The notes below the pieces were generated by a model. It saw only the letters and a program-made list of their open reading frames with translations, searched no databases and was not told where the DNA came from. Position numbers and translations under genes: made by a program. Shown here in pieces: positions 1 through 8,467 of a stretch of 64,000 nt of DNA; the first letter of the stretch is position 1, and every line of letters starts with the position of its first letter. This stretch comes from Marinobacter sp. MDS2 (GTDB taxonomy: Bacteria; Pseudomonadota; Gammaproteobacteria; Pseudomonadales; Oleiphilaceae): positions 1,240,001 to 1,304,000 of the forward strand of contig NZ_JAVAJF010000001.1 of the NCBI RefSeq assembly GCF_030718085.1. The letters run 5' to 3'.

Positions 1-1
1 C

Positions 2-595
2 TCTGGCGACATCATCGTTCACGGTGATCCCGTTCGATTCAAACACAACCGGAAAGGCGAGCGGATCCCTGCCAGTAACCGCCAGGTTGAGTTGATTCGT
101 GCGCGTCTGTCTATGGTGTTCCAGGGTTTTAACTTGTGGTCACACATGACCGTGCTGGAAAACATCATCGAAGCACCGGTCAATGTACTTAAGGTCCCCA
201 AGAAAGAAGCCATCGAGCGCGCCGAAGCGTATTTGAACAAAGTCGGCATTTACGAGCGCAAAGATTACTACCCGGCACAGATGTCTGGTGGTCAACAACA
301 GCGGGCAGCCATCGCCCGGGCTTTGGCGATGGAGCCAGAGGTCATGTTGTTTGACGAGCCAACGTCGGCGTTAGACCCCGAACTAGTGGGTGAAGTATTG
401 AAGGTAATGCAGAGCTTGGCCGAGGAAGGCCGCACCATGATCGTGGTCACTCACGAAATGGCGTTTGCAAGGGACGTGTCGAGCCAGGTGCTGTTTTTGC
501 ATCAGGGCGTAATTGAAGAGCAAGGTTCACCGGAAAAGGTGTTTGATCATCCGGAATCTGAACGTATGCAGCAATTTCTTGCTCCCAAGTTCTGA
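2..595 (+). CDS. aotP: Arginine/ornithine ABC transporter ATP-binding subunit (5' truncated)
   Basis: The reading frame is open from the window edge, so the N-terminus with the Walker A P-loop lies outside. Visible in the 197 residues are the Q-loop ([11 protein letters not shown]), the ABC signature MSGGQQQR, the Walker B stretch [12 protein letters not shown] and the H-loop VVTHEM. This is the polar amino acid uptake ATPase family (HisP/AotP/ArtP), which drives import from the cytoplasmic side of the membrane. It is followed by the binding protein and two permeases of the same system, then astE, so arginine or ornithine is the likely substrate. The family is certain; the exact substrate is inferred from context. 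Confidence 0.93.
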   Translation, partial: SGDIIVHGDPVRFKHNRKGERIPASNRQVELIRARLSMVFQGFNLWSHMTVLENIIEAPVNVLKVPKKEAIERAEAYLNKVGIYERKDYYPAQMSGGQQQRAAIARALAMEPEVMLFDEPTSALDPELVGEVLKVMQSLAEEGRTMIVVTHEMAFARDVSSQVLFLHQGVIEEQGSPEKVFDHPESERMQQFLAPKF

Positions 596-683
596 ACACC
601 GATGCTATCTTGAAACCGGAACCAGATTAGAAAACTTCCATAAAAAATAAAGCCTGAATGGCAAACGAGTGGAGAAGTGACAC

Positions 684-1430
684 ATGAAAAAATTATTGAT
701 TGCAGCAAGTTGCGCTATGGCCATGTTCGCCAGTGGCGCACAGGCTCAAGACCTGCGCATTGCGTTTGACGTACCCTACGAGCCGTTTGAATACAAAGAT
801 GACAACGGTGAACTGACCGGTTTCGAAGTAGAGCTGGCCAGCGCCATGTGTAAAGAGCTGGAAGCCAATTGCGAATTCGTTATCCAGGCTTGGGACGGTA
901 TGATTCCTGGCCTGATCGCCCGTAAATTCGATTTGATCATGTCGTCCATGTCGATCACCGAAGAGCGTGCCAAGCGCGTTCTGTTCTCGGAGCCGTACTA
1001 CATCACACCGGGCGGATGGTTCGGCCCTGAGTCGTTCAATACCGATGTGACCGATCTGGAAGCCATGAAAGGTAAGACCGTTGGCGTTCAGCGCGGCACC
1101 ACCATGGACACTTACGTTACTGAAAACATGCACAGCGCTGTAACCATCAAACGTTACACCACCGCTGAAGACATGGTTCTGGACCTCGAAGGCCAGCGTA
1201 TTGATGTGGCGTTTGTAGATTACCCGGTTGGCGAGCAAACAATTCTGAACCGCGACGGTTACAAAGAAGTGGGCGAGCCTGTGAAGCTGGGTGAAGGTGT
1301 TGGTGTTGCCATGCGCAAGCGTGACGCCAAGCTGGCCAAAGAGATCAATGCCGCTCTGAAGACTCTGAAAGAGAACGGCACCTACGACTCCATCATGGCC
1401 AAGTACTTCAACTACGACATCAAGATTTAA
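684..1430 (+). CDS. aotJ: Periplasmic arginine/lysine/ornithine-binding protein
   Basis: A 248-residue protein with a clear signal peptide (MKKLLIAASC..., cleavage after AQA near residue 21) and a mature start DLRIAFDVPYEPFEY typical of the SBP_bac_3 / LAO-HisJ family. A cysteine pair (CKELEANC) matches the conserved disulfide of arginine- and histidine-binding proteins. The ligand motif region MSSMSITEERAK is present. It captures basic amino acids in the periplasm and delivers them to the permeases downstream. The start has a good Shine-Dalgarno GGAGAAG. A stem-loop follows the stop codon, probably giving higher expression of this subunit than of the permeases. Confidence 0.93.
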   Translation: MKKLLIAASCAMAMFASGAQAQDLRIAFDVPYEPFEYKDDNGELTGFEVELASAMCKELEANCEFVIQAWDGMIPGLIARKFDLIMSSMSITEERAKRVLFSEPYYITPGGWFGPESFNTDVTDLEAMKGKTVGVQRGTTMDTYVTENMHSAVTIKRYTTAEDMVLDLEGQRIDVAFVDYPVGEQTILNRDGYKEVGEPVKLGEGVGVAMRKRDAKLAKEINAALKTLKENGTYDSIMAKYFNYDIKI

Positions 1431-1438
1431 ACCACTCC

Positions 1439-1462
1439 GGGAGCAGCCTGCGGGCTGCTCCC
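1439..1462 (+). promoter_or_regulatory. Intercistronic stem-loop after aotJ
   Basis: Ten-base perfect arms GGGAGCAGCC and GGCTGCTCCC around a 4-nt loop, starting 8 nt past the aotJ stop. There is no following T-run, so it looks more like an mRNA-stabilising or partial-termination hairpin, as is common between a binding-protein gene and its permease genes. Confidence 0.6.
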
Positions 1463-1480
1463 AGCATTCCGGACTCTCTC

Positions 1481-2185
1481 ATGCTTGATCTGAAAGGCTA
1501 TGGCCCCGCCCTCGCAGAAGGTGCCGTGGTTACCATTGAGCTGGCATTCCTGTCGTTGGCACTGGCGGTTACTCTTGGCCTGCTAGGCGCATCGGCCAAA
1601 CTTTCTGGCAACCGCGTACTGACGGGCATCGCCACTGCCTACACCACCCTGATTCGGGGCGTACCCGATTTGGTGATGATGCTGTTGTTTTATTATGGCG
1701 GCCAGGTGGCGGTAAATGCCCTTTCAGATTATTTGTGGGAAACCCGGGAAATTGATTTCTTCTTCCAGTTCGACCCGTTCATCTCTGGCGTGGTCACTAT
1801 CGGTCTGATTTTCGGCGCTTACATGACGGAAACCTTCCGGGGTGCCTTTCTGGCGGTCAATGTCGGACAGATCGAAGCCGCCAAAGCTTATGGCTTTACC
1901 CGCTGGCACACGTTCCGACGAGTGATGATTCCGCAGATGATGCGCCATGCCTTGCCGGGCATCGGGAACAACTGGCAGGTTCTGCTGAAAACCACAGCAC
2001 TGGTTTCCATCATCGGCCTTACCGACATGGTGCGCGTGGCCGAGGAAGCGGCAAAGGCCGAGCGCATGCCGTTCCATTTCTTTATTCCTGTTGCTGCGGT
2101 TTATCTGGCGCTGACGGCAGGCACTGAGTTGTTCATCCGCTGGCTTGATAAACGAGCCAACGTCGGCGTGGTTCAGGGGAATTAA
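1481..2185 (+). CDS. aotQ: Arginine/ornithine ABC transporter permease (HisQ/AotQ type)
   Basis: A 234-residue inner-membrane permease of the His/Glu/Gln/Arg family. Hydrophobic segments cover residues about 18-38, 55-72, 90-110 and 195-215. The EAA loop that contacts the ATPase is visible as VGQIEAAKAYGFTRWHTF. The N-terminal part (TTLIRGVPDLVMMLLFYYG) closely follows HisQ. It sits 50 nt after aotJ with only the stem-loop between, and 3 nt before the second permease, so it is part of one operon. The start ATG has a weak ribosome site. Confidence 0.92.
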   Translation: MLDLKGYGPALAEGAVVTIELAFLSLALAVTLGLLGASAKLSGNRVLTGIATAYTTLIRGVPDLVMMLLFYYGGQVAVNALSDYLWETREIDFFFQFDPFISGVVTIGLIFGAYMTETFRGAFLAVNVGQIEAAKAYGFTRWHTFRRVMIPQMMRHALPGIGNNWQVLLKTTALVSIIGLTDMVRVAEEAAKAERMPFHFFIPVAAVYLALTAGTELFIRWLDKRANVGVVQGN

Positions 2186-2188
2186 ACG

Positions 2189-2911
2189 ATGCCTGATTTT
2201 ATTGCCGATTGGCTGAATTCCAACGAAATTTTCACCGTCATGACGCTGATGGAATACTGGGACGGGCTGGTTACTACCGTGCACCTGGTGTTTTTGTCTT
2301 TGGTCATCGGGCTGATTGTGGCGGTGCCTTTGGCGATTCTTCGCACGGTGAAGAATCCGTTTGTCTCTGGCCCTATCTGGCTGTACACCTATTTGTTCCG
2401 GGGTACGCCATTGCTGATTCAGCTGTATATCATTTACTACGGTGTGGCGCAGATTCCGGGCATTCAGGACACCTTTTGGTGGGAGATTTTCAAGGAACCG
2501 CTCTACCCTGCTTTGCTGGCGTTTACGCTGAATACGGCGGCCTATACTACTGAGATTATTCGCGGTGCCATTATGTCTACGCCGAATGGCGAGATTGAGG
2601 CGGCGAAGGCTTACGGTATGAATTGGTTTTTGCGGATGCGGCGGATTATTCTTCCGAGCGCGGCGCGGCGGGCGGTGCAGGCGTATTCGAATGAGGTTAT
2701 TTTTATGCTTCATGCGAGTGCCATTGCGAGTATCGTGACGATTGTGGATCTTACCGGGGCTGCGCGGAATATTTACTCGCGGTTTTACGCGCCGTTTGAC
2801 GCGTTTATTTTTGTGGCGCTGATTTATTTGGCTTTGACGTTCATTCTGGTTTTCGTGTTTCGTAAACTGGAAAATCATTTGTTGCGGCATCAACGGCCGG
2901 CCAATTCCTGA
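2189..2911 (+). CDS. aotM: Arginine/ornithine ABC transporter permease (HisM/AotM type)
   Basis: A 240-residue permease pairing with AotQ to form the membrane channel. The EAA loop is seen as NGEIEAAKAYGMNWFLRM, and RGTPLLIQLYIIYYG is a family hallmark. It starts 3 nt after aotQ with AGGGGAA as ribosome site. From about base 2560 codon use changes visibly (many GCG, CGG, TTT, ATT and TTG codons where upstream genes use GCC, CGC, TTC), although the protein stays well conserved. A structured repeat follows 20 nt after the stop. Confidence 0.92.
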   Translation: MPDFIADWLNSNEIFTVMTLMEYWDGLVTTVHLVFLSLVIGLIVAVPLAILRTVKNPFVSGPIWLYTYLFRGTPLLIQLYIIYYGVAQIPGIQDTFWWEIFKEPLYPALLAFTLNTAAYTTEIIRGAIMSTPNGEIEAAKAYGMNWFLRMRRIILPSAARRAVQAYSNEVIFMLHASAIASIVTIVDLTGAARNIYSRFYAPFDAFIFVALIYLALTFILVFVFRKLENHLLRHQRPANS

Positions 2912-2931
2912 TTCTTTTAGTATTGGTGCAA

Positions 2932-3045
2932 GGCTAGGTGTCGGGGTGGTCTTGCCGAGAACCGCTACGAGCACATCCATGTGCGCTTCTCTCAGGCCAT
3001 CCTTGGCCTTCGACATTCTCGGCAAGACCACCCCGACACCCAGCC
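2932..3045 (+). repeat. Structured intergenic repeat, copy 1
   Basis: Perfect 25-nt inverted arms at 2937-2961 and 3016-3040, extended by four more pairs (2932-2935 with 3042-3045) after one mismatch. They enclose a 54-nt core (2962-3015). The core holds two small hairpins: GCACAT-CC-ATGTGC and AGGCC-ATCCTT-GGCCT. The core is repeated at 62180-62233 with one difference and, inverted, at 41606-41659 with seven. The arms differ between copies. It lies between aotM and astE; no T-run follows. I do not recognise it as a named family. Confidence 0.9.
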
Positions 3046-3114
3046 CCGAACCTGTTCCTGGGTCTAAGTTCGGCCCGCTCCGGTAATCACAAAAACTATA
3101 CGGGAGAGGGTTTC

Positions 3115-4164
3115 ATGATTACGCTCACACACCTTTTCGGCATTTCTCCCGACTGGCTTTCGCACACCCTTTCTCACGCGGCTTCTGCTCTCCCTGAAAC
3201 CACCTCGAAACTTGCCGACGGCACCCACGTTGCCCGAATCGCCAATGGCGTGCTTTGGCTCACACCGCCAGCTGAAAGGGATAACCCGAACCGCGAGGCG
3301 TTGATTGTTTCGGCGGGGGTTCATGGTAACGAGACGGCGCCGATTGAGGTGCTGAACGGGCTGGTGTCGGAGTTACTTGCGGGTGAGTGGCCGCTGGCTT
3401 GTCCGTTATTGCTGATACTCGGGAATCCCCCTGCCATGGTGGCCGGGCAACGGTTTTTGGATGTGAACATGAACCGGCTGTTTAATGGCGCGCACGGGAA
3501 GCCAGAGTATGCAGATTTACCGGAAGCAAATCGCGCCCGGTTTCTTGAGGAGGTCTGTCGGGCCTTTGCGGATGAGCACTCTGATCTTGCGTTGAGCCAC
3601 TACGATTTGCACACGGCAATACGGCCATCAAAACAAGAGCGCTTTGCCTTGTATCCGTTTGTACCGGGTCGTTCCGTGCCTCGCGGTCAATGTGCTTTTT
3701 TGTTGGAAGCCGACGTGGAAGCGTTGTTGCTTCAGCATAAAACGTCCACGGTGTTTTCTTCGTTTTCTGCCAGCCAACTGGGTGCCGAGAGTTTTACCGT
3801 AGAGCTGGGGAAGGTTCGGCCGTTTGGTCAGAATGATTTGCAGCGTTTTAACGGTATTCAACAGGCGTTACGACGGCGTTTTCGTGGTGCGCCCGCGCCA
3901 AAGGCCCAGTGCACGGAACAACTGACGGTGTTTGAGGTGGTGCATGAGGTTTTGAATACCGGGCCGGGGTTCCGGTTTCATGTGCCCGATGATGTGTCGA
4001 ATTTTACCCTGTACCCGCCGGGCACGGTGATTTGGGAAGACGGCGAGAATTGTTACCGTGTTGGCGCGGAGCCCGAGGGGATTGTGTTCCCGAATCGGGA
4101 GGTTCCGGTGGGGCAACGAGTGGGGCTGATGGTGCGAGCGCAAACAAAACGTCAGGCGGGATAG
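3115..4164 (+). CDS. astE: Succinylglutamate desuccinylase
   Basis: Last step of the AST pathway: hydrolyses N-succinylglutamate to glutamate and succinate. The 349-residue protein shows the zinc-site motif GVHGNE (His70, Glu73), the third ligand in DLHTAIR (His166) and the catalytic Glu in FTVELGK (about Glu230), as in the AstE/AspA family. The ATG at 3115 is preceded by GGGAGAGG. An upstream in-frame ATG at 2938 would start inside the structured repeat and add 59 residues without family similarity, so it is rejected. The gene is separated from aruC-astA-astB by an efflux operon and follows the importer genes, linking uptake and catabolism. Confidence 0.93.
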   Translation: MITLTHLFGISPDWLSHTLSHAASALPETTSKLADGTHVARIANGVLWLTPPAERDNPNREALIVSAGVHGNETAPIEVLNGLVSELLAGEWPLACPLLLILGNPPAMVAGQRFLDVNMNRLFNGAHGKPEYADLPEANRARFLEEVCRAFADEHSDLALSHYDLHTAIRPSKQERFALYPFVPGRSVPRGQCAFLLEADVEALLLQHKTSTVFSSFSASQLGAESFTVELGKVRPFGQNDLQRFNGIQQALRRRFRGAPAPKAQCTEQLTVFEVVHEVLNTGPGFRFHVPDDVSNFTLYPPGTVIWEDGENCYRVGAEPEGIVFPNREVPVGQRVGLMVRAQTKRQAG

Positions 4165-4189
4165 TGAGCCACTACCCCGCCTGAATTCG

Positions 4190-7100
4190 TTATGCCGGGG
4201 CGTTTTCGGGTTCAGCCACCGGTAATTTGATGAGTTTGGTGCACACCGCCGGGATCACCAACAAGGTCAGTACCGTTGAAGCCAGCAAGCCGGAGATGAT
4301 CGCCCAGGCCATGGGTGGCCACAGTGTGGAGCTGGAGAGTGCCAGCGGCAGCAATCCGGCCACGGTGGTGGCGGTGGTCAGCAGGATTGGCCGGGTGCGG
4401 CGTTCTACTGCGGTTCTGACCGCATCTTTGATTGCCCTGCCCTTTTCCAGCTCGCGATCCATTACGTCCAGCAGAACGATGGCGTTGTTGACCACGATGC
4501 CTACCAAGGCAATAACTCCCAGCAGCGATTGGAAGCCGAAGGGCGAGCCAGACAGCACCAACCCGGGGAATATTCCCACTGTTGCCAAGGGCACGGTCAG
4601 CAGGATGATGCCGACACGGCGGAACGAGTTGAACTGCAGCAGCAGGAAGAACAGCAACAACAGCATGCCTATGGGAGCCGCAGTGAGTAGCGCGCTGTTG
4701 GCATCGTTGGACCCTTCAGCGTCACCGCCCATTTCCAGCCGTGTTCCGGGTGGCAAGGGGTTTTCCGCCAACGCTGCGTTCAATCCGTCCAGCGCCTGGC
4801 TGAAGCTGTAGCCTTTGGTAAGATTGGCCGTCACCGCGTTCACTCGGACGCCGTTGCGCAGGTATCGTGCTGCCGGCTCCCAGGTGGTTTCAACAGTTGC
4901 CACCGCAGACAACGGAATGGCATCGCCGCGGCTGTTGTAGATGTTGACCGACAGCAAACGCGACAACGACAACAAGGTACCCTCACGCGAGCGAAGCACG
5001 ATGGGGATCGGGTCTTCTTCCTGGCGATAGCGTTCTGCCATGGCACCAAAACTCTGTCCGTACAGGCTTTGTGCTACGTCCGCACGGGTCAGGCCATAGC
5101 GGGCTGCGGTCGCGTCATCCACATTAATGGCGATGCTCGGCACACCGATGTCCAGATCGTGACGAACGTCTACCGTGCCTTCCACATCGCGAAGGACCGA
5201 ATAGATCTGTTCAGTTGCCAAGACTCGGGCATCGTCATCGGCATGGTAGACACGTACTTCAACCGGCGCAGTGCGTGGTGGCCCCTGTCCCAGTATCCCC
5301 ACAGAGATATCCAGTTCCGGCAGGTTTTGGGCTACCTCTTTGCGAATCTTTCGAACCAGATCGGTGGTGTCTGCCAAGGTGGGCGTTCGCACTACAAGGC
5401 GGGCCCGGTTCGGTGATTGCGGTGCACGCTGCAAGTTGTAGTAGAAGCTTGGGCCGGTAAAGCCGACAAAGCGGTGCACTTCCAGCGCTTCGGGCTGAGT
5501 GCGAATGGTGCGCTCAAGGCTCTCGGCCACTTCTGCAGTGCGGGCCTGATCGGTGCCTTCCGGCATGTACATTTCGACGATCACCCGCGGTCGGTCTGCG
5601 TTCGGGAAGAATTGCTGAGCCATAAACGGCGTTAAGCCGACACTGATCGCAACAAGCAAAGCGCCAAAAGCAATCAATTTTTTCGGGTGTTTGAACACCA
5701 AACCACCGAGGAAACGAGCGAGCCCAACCAGTCGATCTTCACCTACATTCTTGCGAGCTTTGAGGAAACGTATCGCCAACAGAGGCACCGCCGAGATCGC
5801 CAGCAGATAACTGACCGACAGCGTCAGCATAATCATAACGGGAACACCGCGGGTGAAGTCGGCCGCGCCGCCTTTCGCCATCAACAGCGGAGCAAAGGCT
5901 GCCAGCGTGGTACCGGTGGAGGCGCCCAGCGGCCCCGCCAGTTCACCAACCGCTTTCTTCAAGGCATCCAACCGGCGCATGCCGGCATCCAGATAGCCCT
6001 GAATGCTTTCCACAATTACGATGGCGTTATCGATGAGTATACCGAGCGAGATCACCATACCGATCACGGCAATCTGATGCAGTACGCCGCCACCGAGGTC
6101 GTAGAGCCCGACACTGATCATCGCCACCATCGGCAGGATGGAGGCCACCAGCAGCCCCATTCGAATGCCCATGCCCGTAAACACCACGGCCACGATGATC
6201 AAGACCGAGAACACCAGGCTCCAGGCCAGATTATCCAGGCGGTCTGAAACCTTGTCGGGCTGGAAGAACATTTCCCGCAGCTCGTAAGGCTCAAAGTCCG
6301 GGCGAATCTCGCCCAGCCTGTCGCGAATTCGCTCACCGAAGCGAATGGCGTCGGTATTGCCTTCTTCCATGATCAGCGACACCAAGACCACCCGCTCGCC
6401 ATCAAACCAGGTTTCGGGCTGGCGCGGCTCAACAGGCCCACGCCATACTTCCGCGGCGGCTGCGAGAGGAACCTGCGAACCGTCTGGCAGCTCAATAGGC
6501 GTGGCCCGAATGGCTTCGATGTCACTGAATTCCGAATTCGGCAAGACAGAGAGTCGCTTACCGTCCACTACGACAAAACCGCCGGGTGTGGTTTGGTTCC
6601 GTTGCGACAGGGTTTGCAGCACACGCTGCGGCGAAATCCCGAGTCGGAATAAAGCCGCATCATCCAGAGCGAGAGTGATCTGTTCGTCCACCTCACCTTC
6701 AAGCTCGATGCGTGAAACACCGGGAATATCCGAAAGGTTTTGTTTGAGGCGCTCTGCGGCTTTAGACAGTTCGGTTATCGACGGCGAACCGCCCACGGCC
6801 AGCACCACCGCAGGAATATCAATCAGCCGGTCGTCCAGGCTCATCTGCCCCACACCGTCGGGGAAATCCTGCTTGGCGCGCTCCATGGCCTGGCGTACGC
6901 GATCCCACGCAGCATCGGTATCGTAAATACGATCAAGCAGTTTGATTCTCGCCAAGGCCACGCCGGTTCGGGCGGTGCCCTGACTGAAGTCGACCTCTTC
7001 AACCTGCCGCAGTTCATCGGTCAACGGCCGCAACACCAGCCGTTCAACCGCTTCGGCACTGGCTCCCGGGTAATTCACCGAAATCATACCCGCGCGGTAT

Positions 7101-7216
7101 GGGAAGGAAGGATCTTCCTGGCGGGGCATGGTGCTGTAGGCTGCGATGCCCAACAGGCAAAGCATGGTAACGACCATGCCCAGCAGTCGTTGATAATTAA
7201 GCAGGCTACGGGTCAT
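4190..7216 (-). CDS. RND efflux pump inner-membrane transporter
   Basis: A 1008-residue resistance-nodulation-division protein with the AcrB-like architecture: N-terminal membrane helix, porter domain, helices 2-6 around residues 335-480, a second porter domain, and helices 8-12 near 835-990. MPRQEDPSFPYRAGMISV after the first helix is typical of the YegN/VexF-like subgroup whose substrates are drugs or small organic molecules. It overlaps the upstream adaptor gene by one base (TGATG). No outer-membrane factor is encoded here, so a TolC-like partner elsewhere is expected. The substrate cannot be told from sequence. Confidence 0.92.
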   Translation of the reverse strand: MTRSLLNYQRLLGMVVTMLCLLGIAAYSTMPRQEDPSFPYRAGMISVNYPGASAEAVERLVLRPLTDELRQVEEVDFSQGTARTGVALARIKLLDRIYDTDAAWDRVRQAMERAKQDFPDGVGQMSLDDRLIDIPAVVLAVGGSPSITELSKAAERLKQNLSDIPGVSRIELEGEVDEQITLALDDAALFRLGISPQRVLQTLSQRNQTTPGGFVVVDGKRLSVLPNSEFSDIEAIRATPIELPDGSQVPLAAAAEVWRGPVEPRQPETWFDGERVVLVSLIMEEGNTDAIRFGERIRDRLGEIRPDFEPYELREMFFQPDKVSDRLDNLAWSLVFSVLIIVAVVFTGMGIRMGLLVASILPMVAMISVGLYDLGGGVLHQIAVIGMVISLGILIDNAIVIVESIQGYLDAGMRRLDALKKAVGELAGPLGASTGTTLAAFAPLLMAKGGAADFTRGVPVMIMLTLSVSYLLAISAVPLLAIRFLKARKNVGEDRLVGLARFLGGLVFKHPKKLIAFGALLVAISVGLTPFMAQQFFPNADRPRVIVEMYMPEGTDQARTAEVAESLERTIRTQPEALEVHRFVGFTGPSFYYNLQRAPQSPNRARLVVRTPTLADTTDLVRKIRKEVAQNLPELDISVGILGQGPPRTAPVEVRVYHADDDARVLATEQIYSVLRDVEGTVDVRHDLDIGVPSIAINVDDATAARYGLTRADVAQSLYGQSFGAMAERYRQEEDPIPIVLRSREGTLLSLSRLLSVNIYNSRGDAIPLSAVATVETTWEPAARYLRNGVRVNAVTANLTKGYSFSQALDGLNAALAENPLPPGTRLEMGGDAEGSNDANSALLTAAPIGMLLLLFFLLLQFNSFRRVGIILLTVPLATVGIFPGLVLSGSPFGFQSLLGVIALVGIVVNNAIVLLDVMDRELEKGRAIKDAVRTAVERRTRPILLTTATTVAGLLPLALSSSTLWPPMAWAIISGLLASTVLTLLVIPAVCTKLIKLPVAEPENAPA

Positions 7217-8301
7217 CAGCGCACCTCCACGGTGTCGCCATCCACCAATCGTGTCATGCCGGCATACACCACCTGATCACCAGGCTGAAGCTCGCCGGGG
7301 TGCACCATCACTCGCTCACCGATCACACGATCCACTTTCACCGGTACCCGGTGCGCTACGCCATCGCTCACCCGATAAACGCTGGTGCCGGTAGCATAGC
7401 GCACCACCGCCAGCATGGGGACGGTCACCGCGGATTCCCGAACCGGCGTAACACCCACCTCAACCGGCTCGCCGGAGGACAACGAATTTGCCGGCAAACT
7501 GACCAACACCGGATGCAGCTCCCCGCGAATCGAACTGCCTTGGGCGATTTCTATAACCGTACCGGTTTCCGGCGAGCGGTTACGATCCTGAACCTGCCAG
7601 ACCGGCAGTTCCATCCCCACACGCACATGACTCAGCAAATGCGCCGGCACCCGGATTTCAACTTCCCGGCCCAGCGGTGAGGACAAACGCATCACTGGCT
7701 GCCCAGCCGAAACAAACTCGTCGCGCTCAACCAACAACGCTTCTACCTGGCCCGCAAACGGTGCTTTCAATACGCTTTCTTCGAGCAGATGAGTCGCTTC
7801 CGACAACGCGGCTTGCGCGGTGGCCATGCTGGCTCGAAGGGAATCGCGGCGTGCTGCAATCTGCTCCAGATTTTGCTCCGACACAACGCCACGCTTATGC
7901 AAACGCGCCGAGCGCTCCCACTCTCGCTGGGCCTGATTAAACTGGGTTTTCAACTCTTCAAGCTTGGCCGCTGCCGAATCCTGAGCCGGTTGCAAAGCGG
8001 GGTTGTATAGCGCCGCCAGCGTATCGCCAGGTTTCACCATCTGCCCCAGCTCAACCGGCCGCTCTTTGAGGGTACCGCTGACCTGAAACGTGAGCGTAGC
8101 GCGCTGGGCAGCTCGAACAATGCCGGAGAAGCGCAGTGGGATTTCCTCTACCTGCCCCCCGGTCACATCGGCAACACGAACCGATACCGCCGCCGAATTT
8201 TCCGCGGCTTCGCTGCTTCCGCCACGACACCCGGACAACAACAGCATCGCAAGCACAAGGGTCATTACGGTAAATGGGAGAGATCGTTTAGTGGGAGACA
8301 T
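7216..8301 (-). CDS. RND efflux periplasmic adaptor (membrane fusion) lipoprotein
   Basis: A 361-residue HlyD/AcrA-type adaptor. The N-terminus has a lipoprotein signal with lipobox LLSGC near residue 24, so it should be anchored by lipid. A lipoyl-like half (VSGTLKERPVELGQMV and APFAGQVEALLVERD) flanks an alpha-helical hairpin (about residues 105-165), followed by the beta-barrel and membrane-proximal domains. It is the first gene of a two-gene operon with the RND pump and is divergent from a TetR gene, with dyads in the shared control region. Confidence 0.92.
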   Translation of the reverse strand: MSPTKRSLPFTVMTLVLAMLLLSGCRGGSSEAAENSAAVSVRVADVTGGQVEEIPLRFSGIVRAAQRATLTFQVSGTLKERPVELGQMVKPGDTLAALYNPALQPAQDSAAAKLEELKTQFNQAQREWERSARLHKRGVVSEQNLEQIAARRDSLRASMATAQAALSEATHLLEESVLKAPFAGQVEALLVERDEFVSAGQPVMRLSSPLGREVEIRVPAHLLSHVRVGMELPVWQVQDRNRSPETGTVIEIAQGSSIRGELHPVLVSLPANSLSSGEPVEVGVTPVRESAVTVPMLAVVRYATGTSVYRVSDGVAHRVPVKVDRVIGERVMVHPGELQPGDQVVYAGMTRLVDGDTVEVR

Positions 8302-8371
8302 GAACAGACAGCCCTTTCCCTGAATGATGGGTGGTGGGCATGCCGGTCCAGGAATTACAGGCAGCCCTACT

Positions 8372-8407
8372 ATGACGACATAATGTCATTCTTTGACAAT
8401 TTGTCAA
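8372..8407. promoter_or_regulatory. Probable TetR operator pair in the divergent control region
   Basis: Two adjacent dyads built from GACA/TGTC half-sites: GACAT-A-ATGTC at 8377-8387 and TTGACA-ATT-TGTCAA at 8393-8407. They lie between the efflux operon (minus) and the TetR gene (plus). On the minus strand TTGACA (8407-8402) followed 16 nt later by CATTAT could be the efflux promoter, which bound repressor would cover. This is inference from symmetry and position. Confidence 0.6.
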
Positions 8408-8467
8408 TAATAGGTTTTCATCGATACTTATCCACCGCCCAACCATCCCCTGAGGTAACCGCAAGCC

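Noticed and set aside
1724..3031. A 435-codon open frame on the minus strand across the aot permease genes
   Set aside because: It is the shadow of two well-conserved permeases; its product is rich in Arg, His and Gln without any domain, and its start lies in the structured repeat.
2932..3045. Reading the structured repeat as an intrinsic terminator
   Set aside because: No T-run follows on either strand, the loop is 54 nt, and the core is repeated elsewhere with different arms.
2932..3045. Reading the three repeats as a CRISPR array or integron attC sites
   Set aside because: Copies are tens of kilobases apart, not in an array, with no cas genes, integrase or gene cassettes; the variable part is the outer stem rather than a spacer or central loop.
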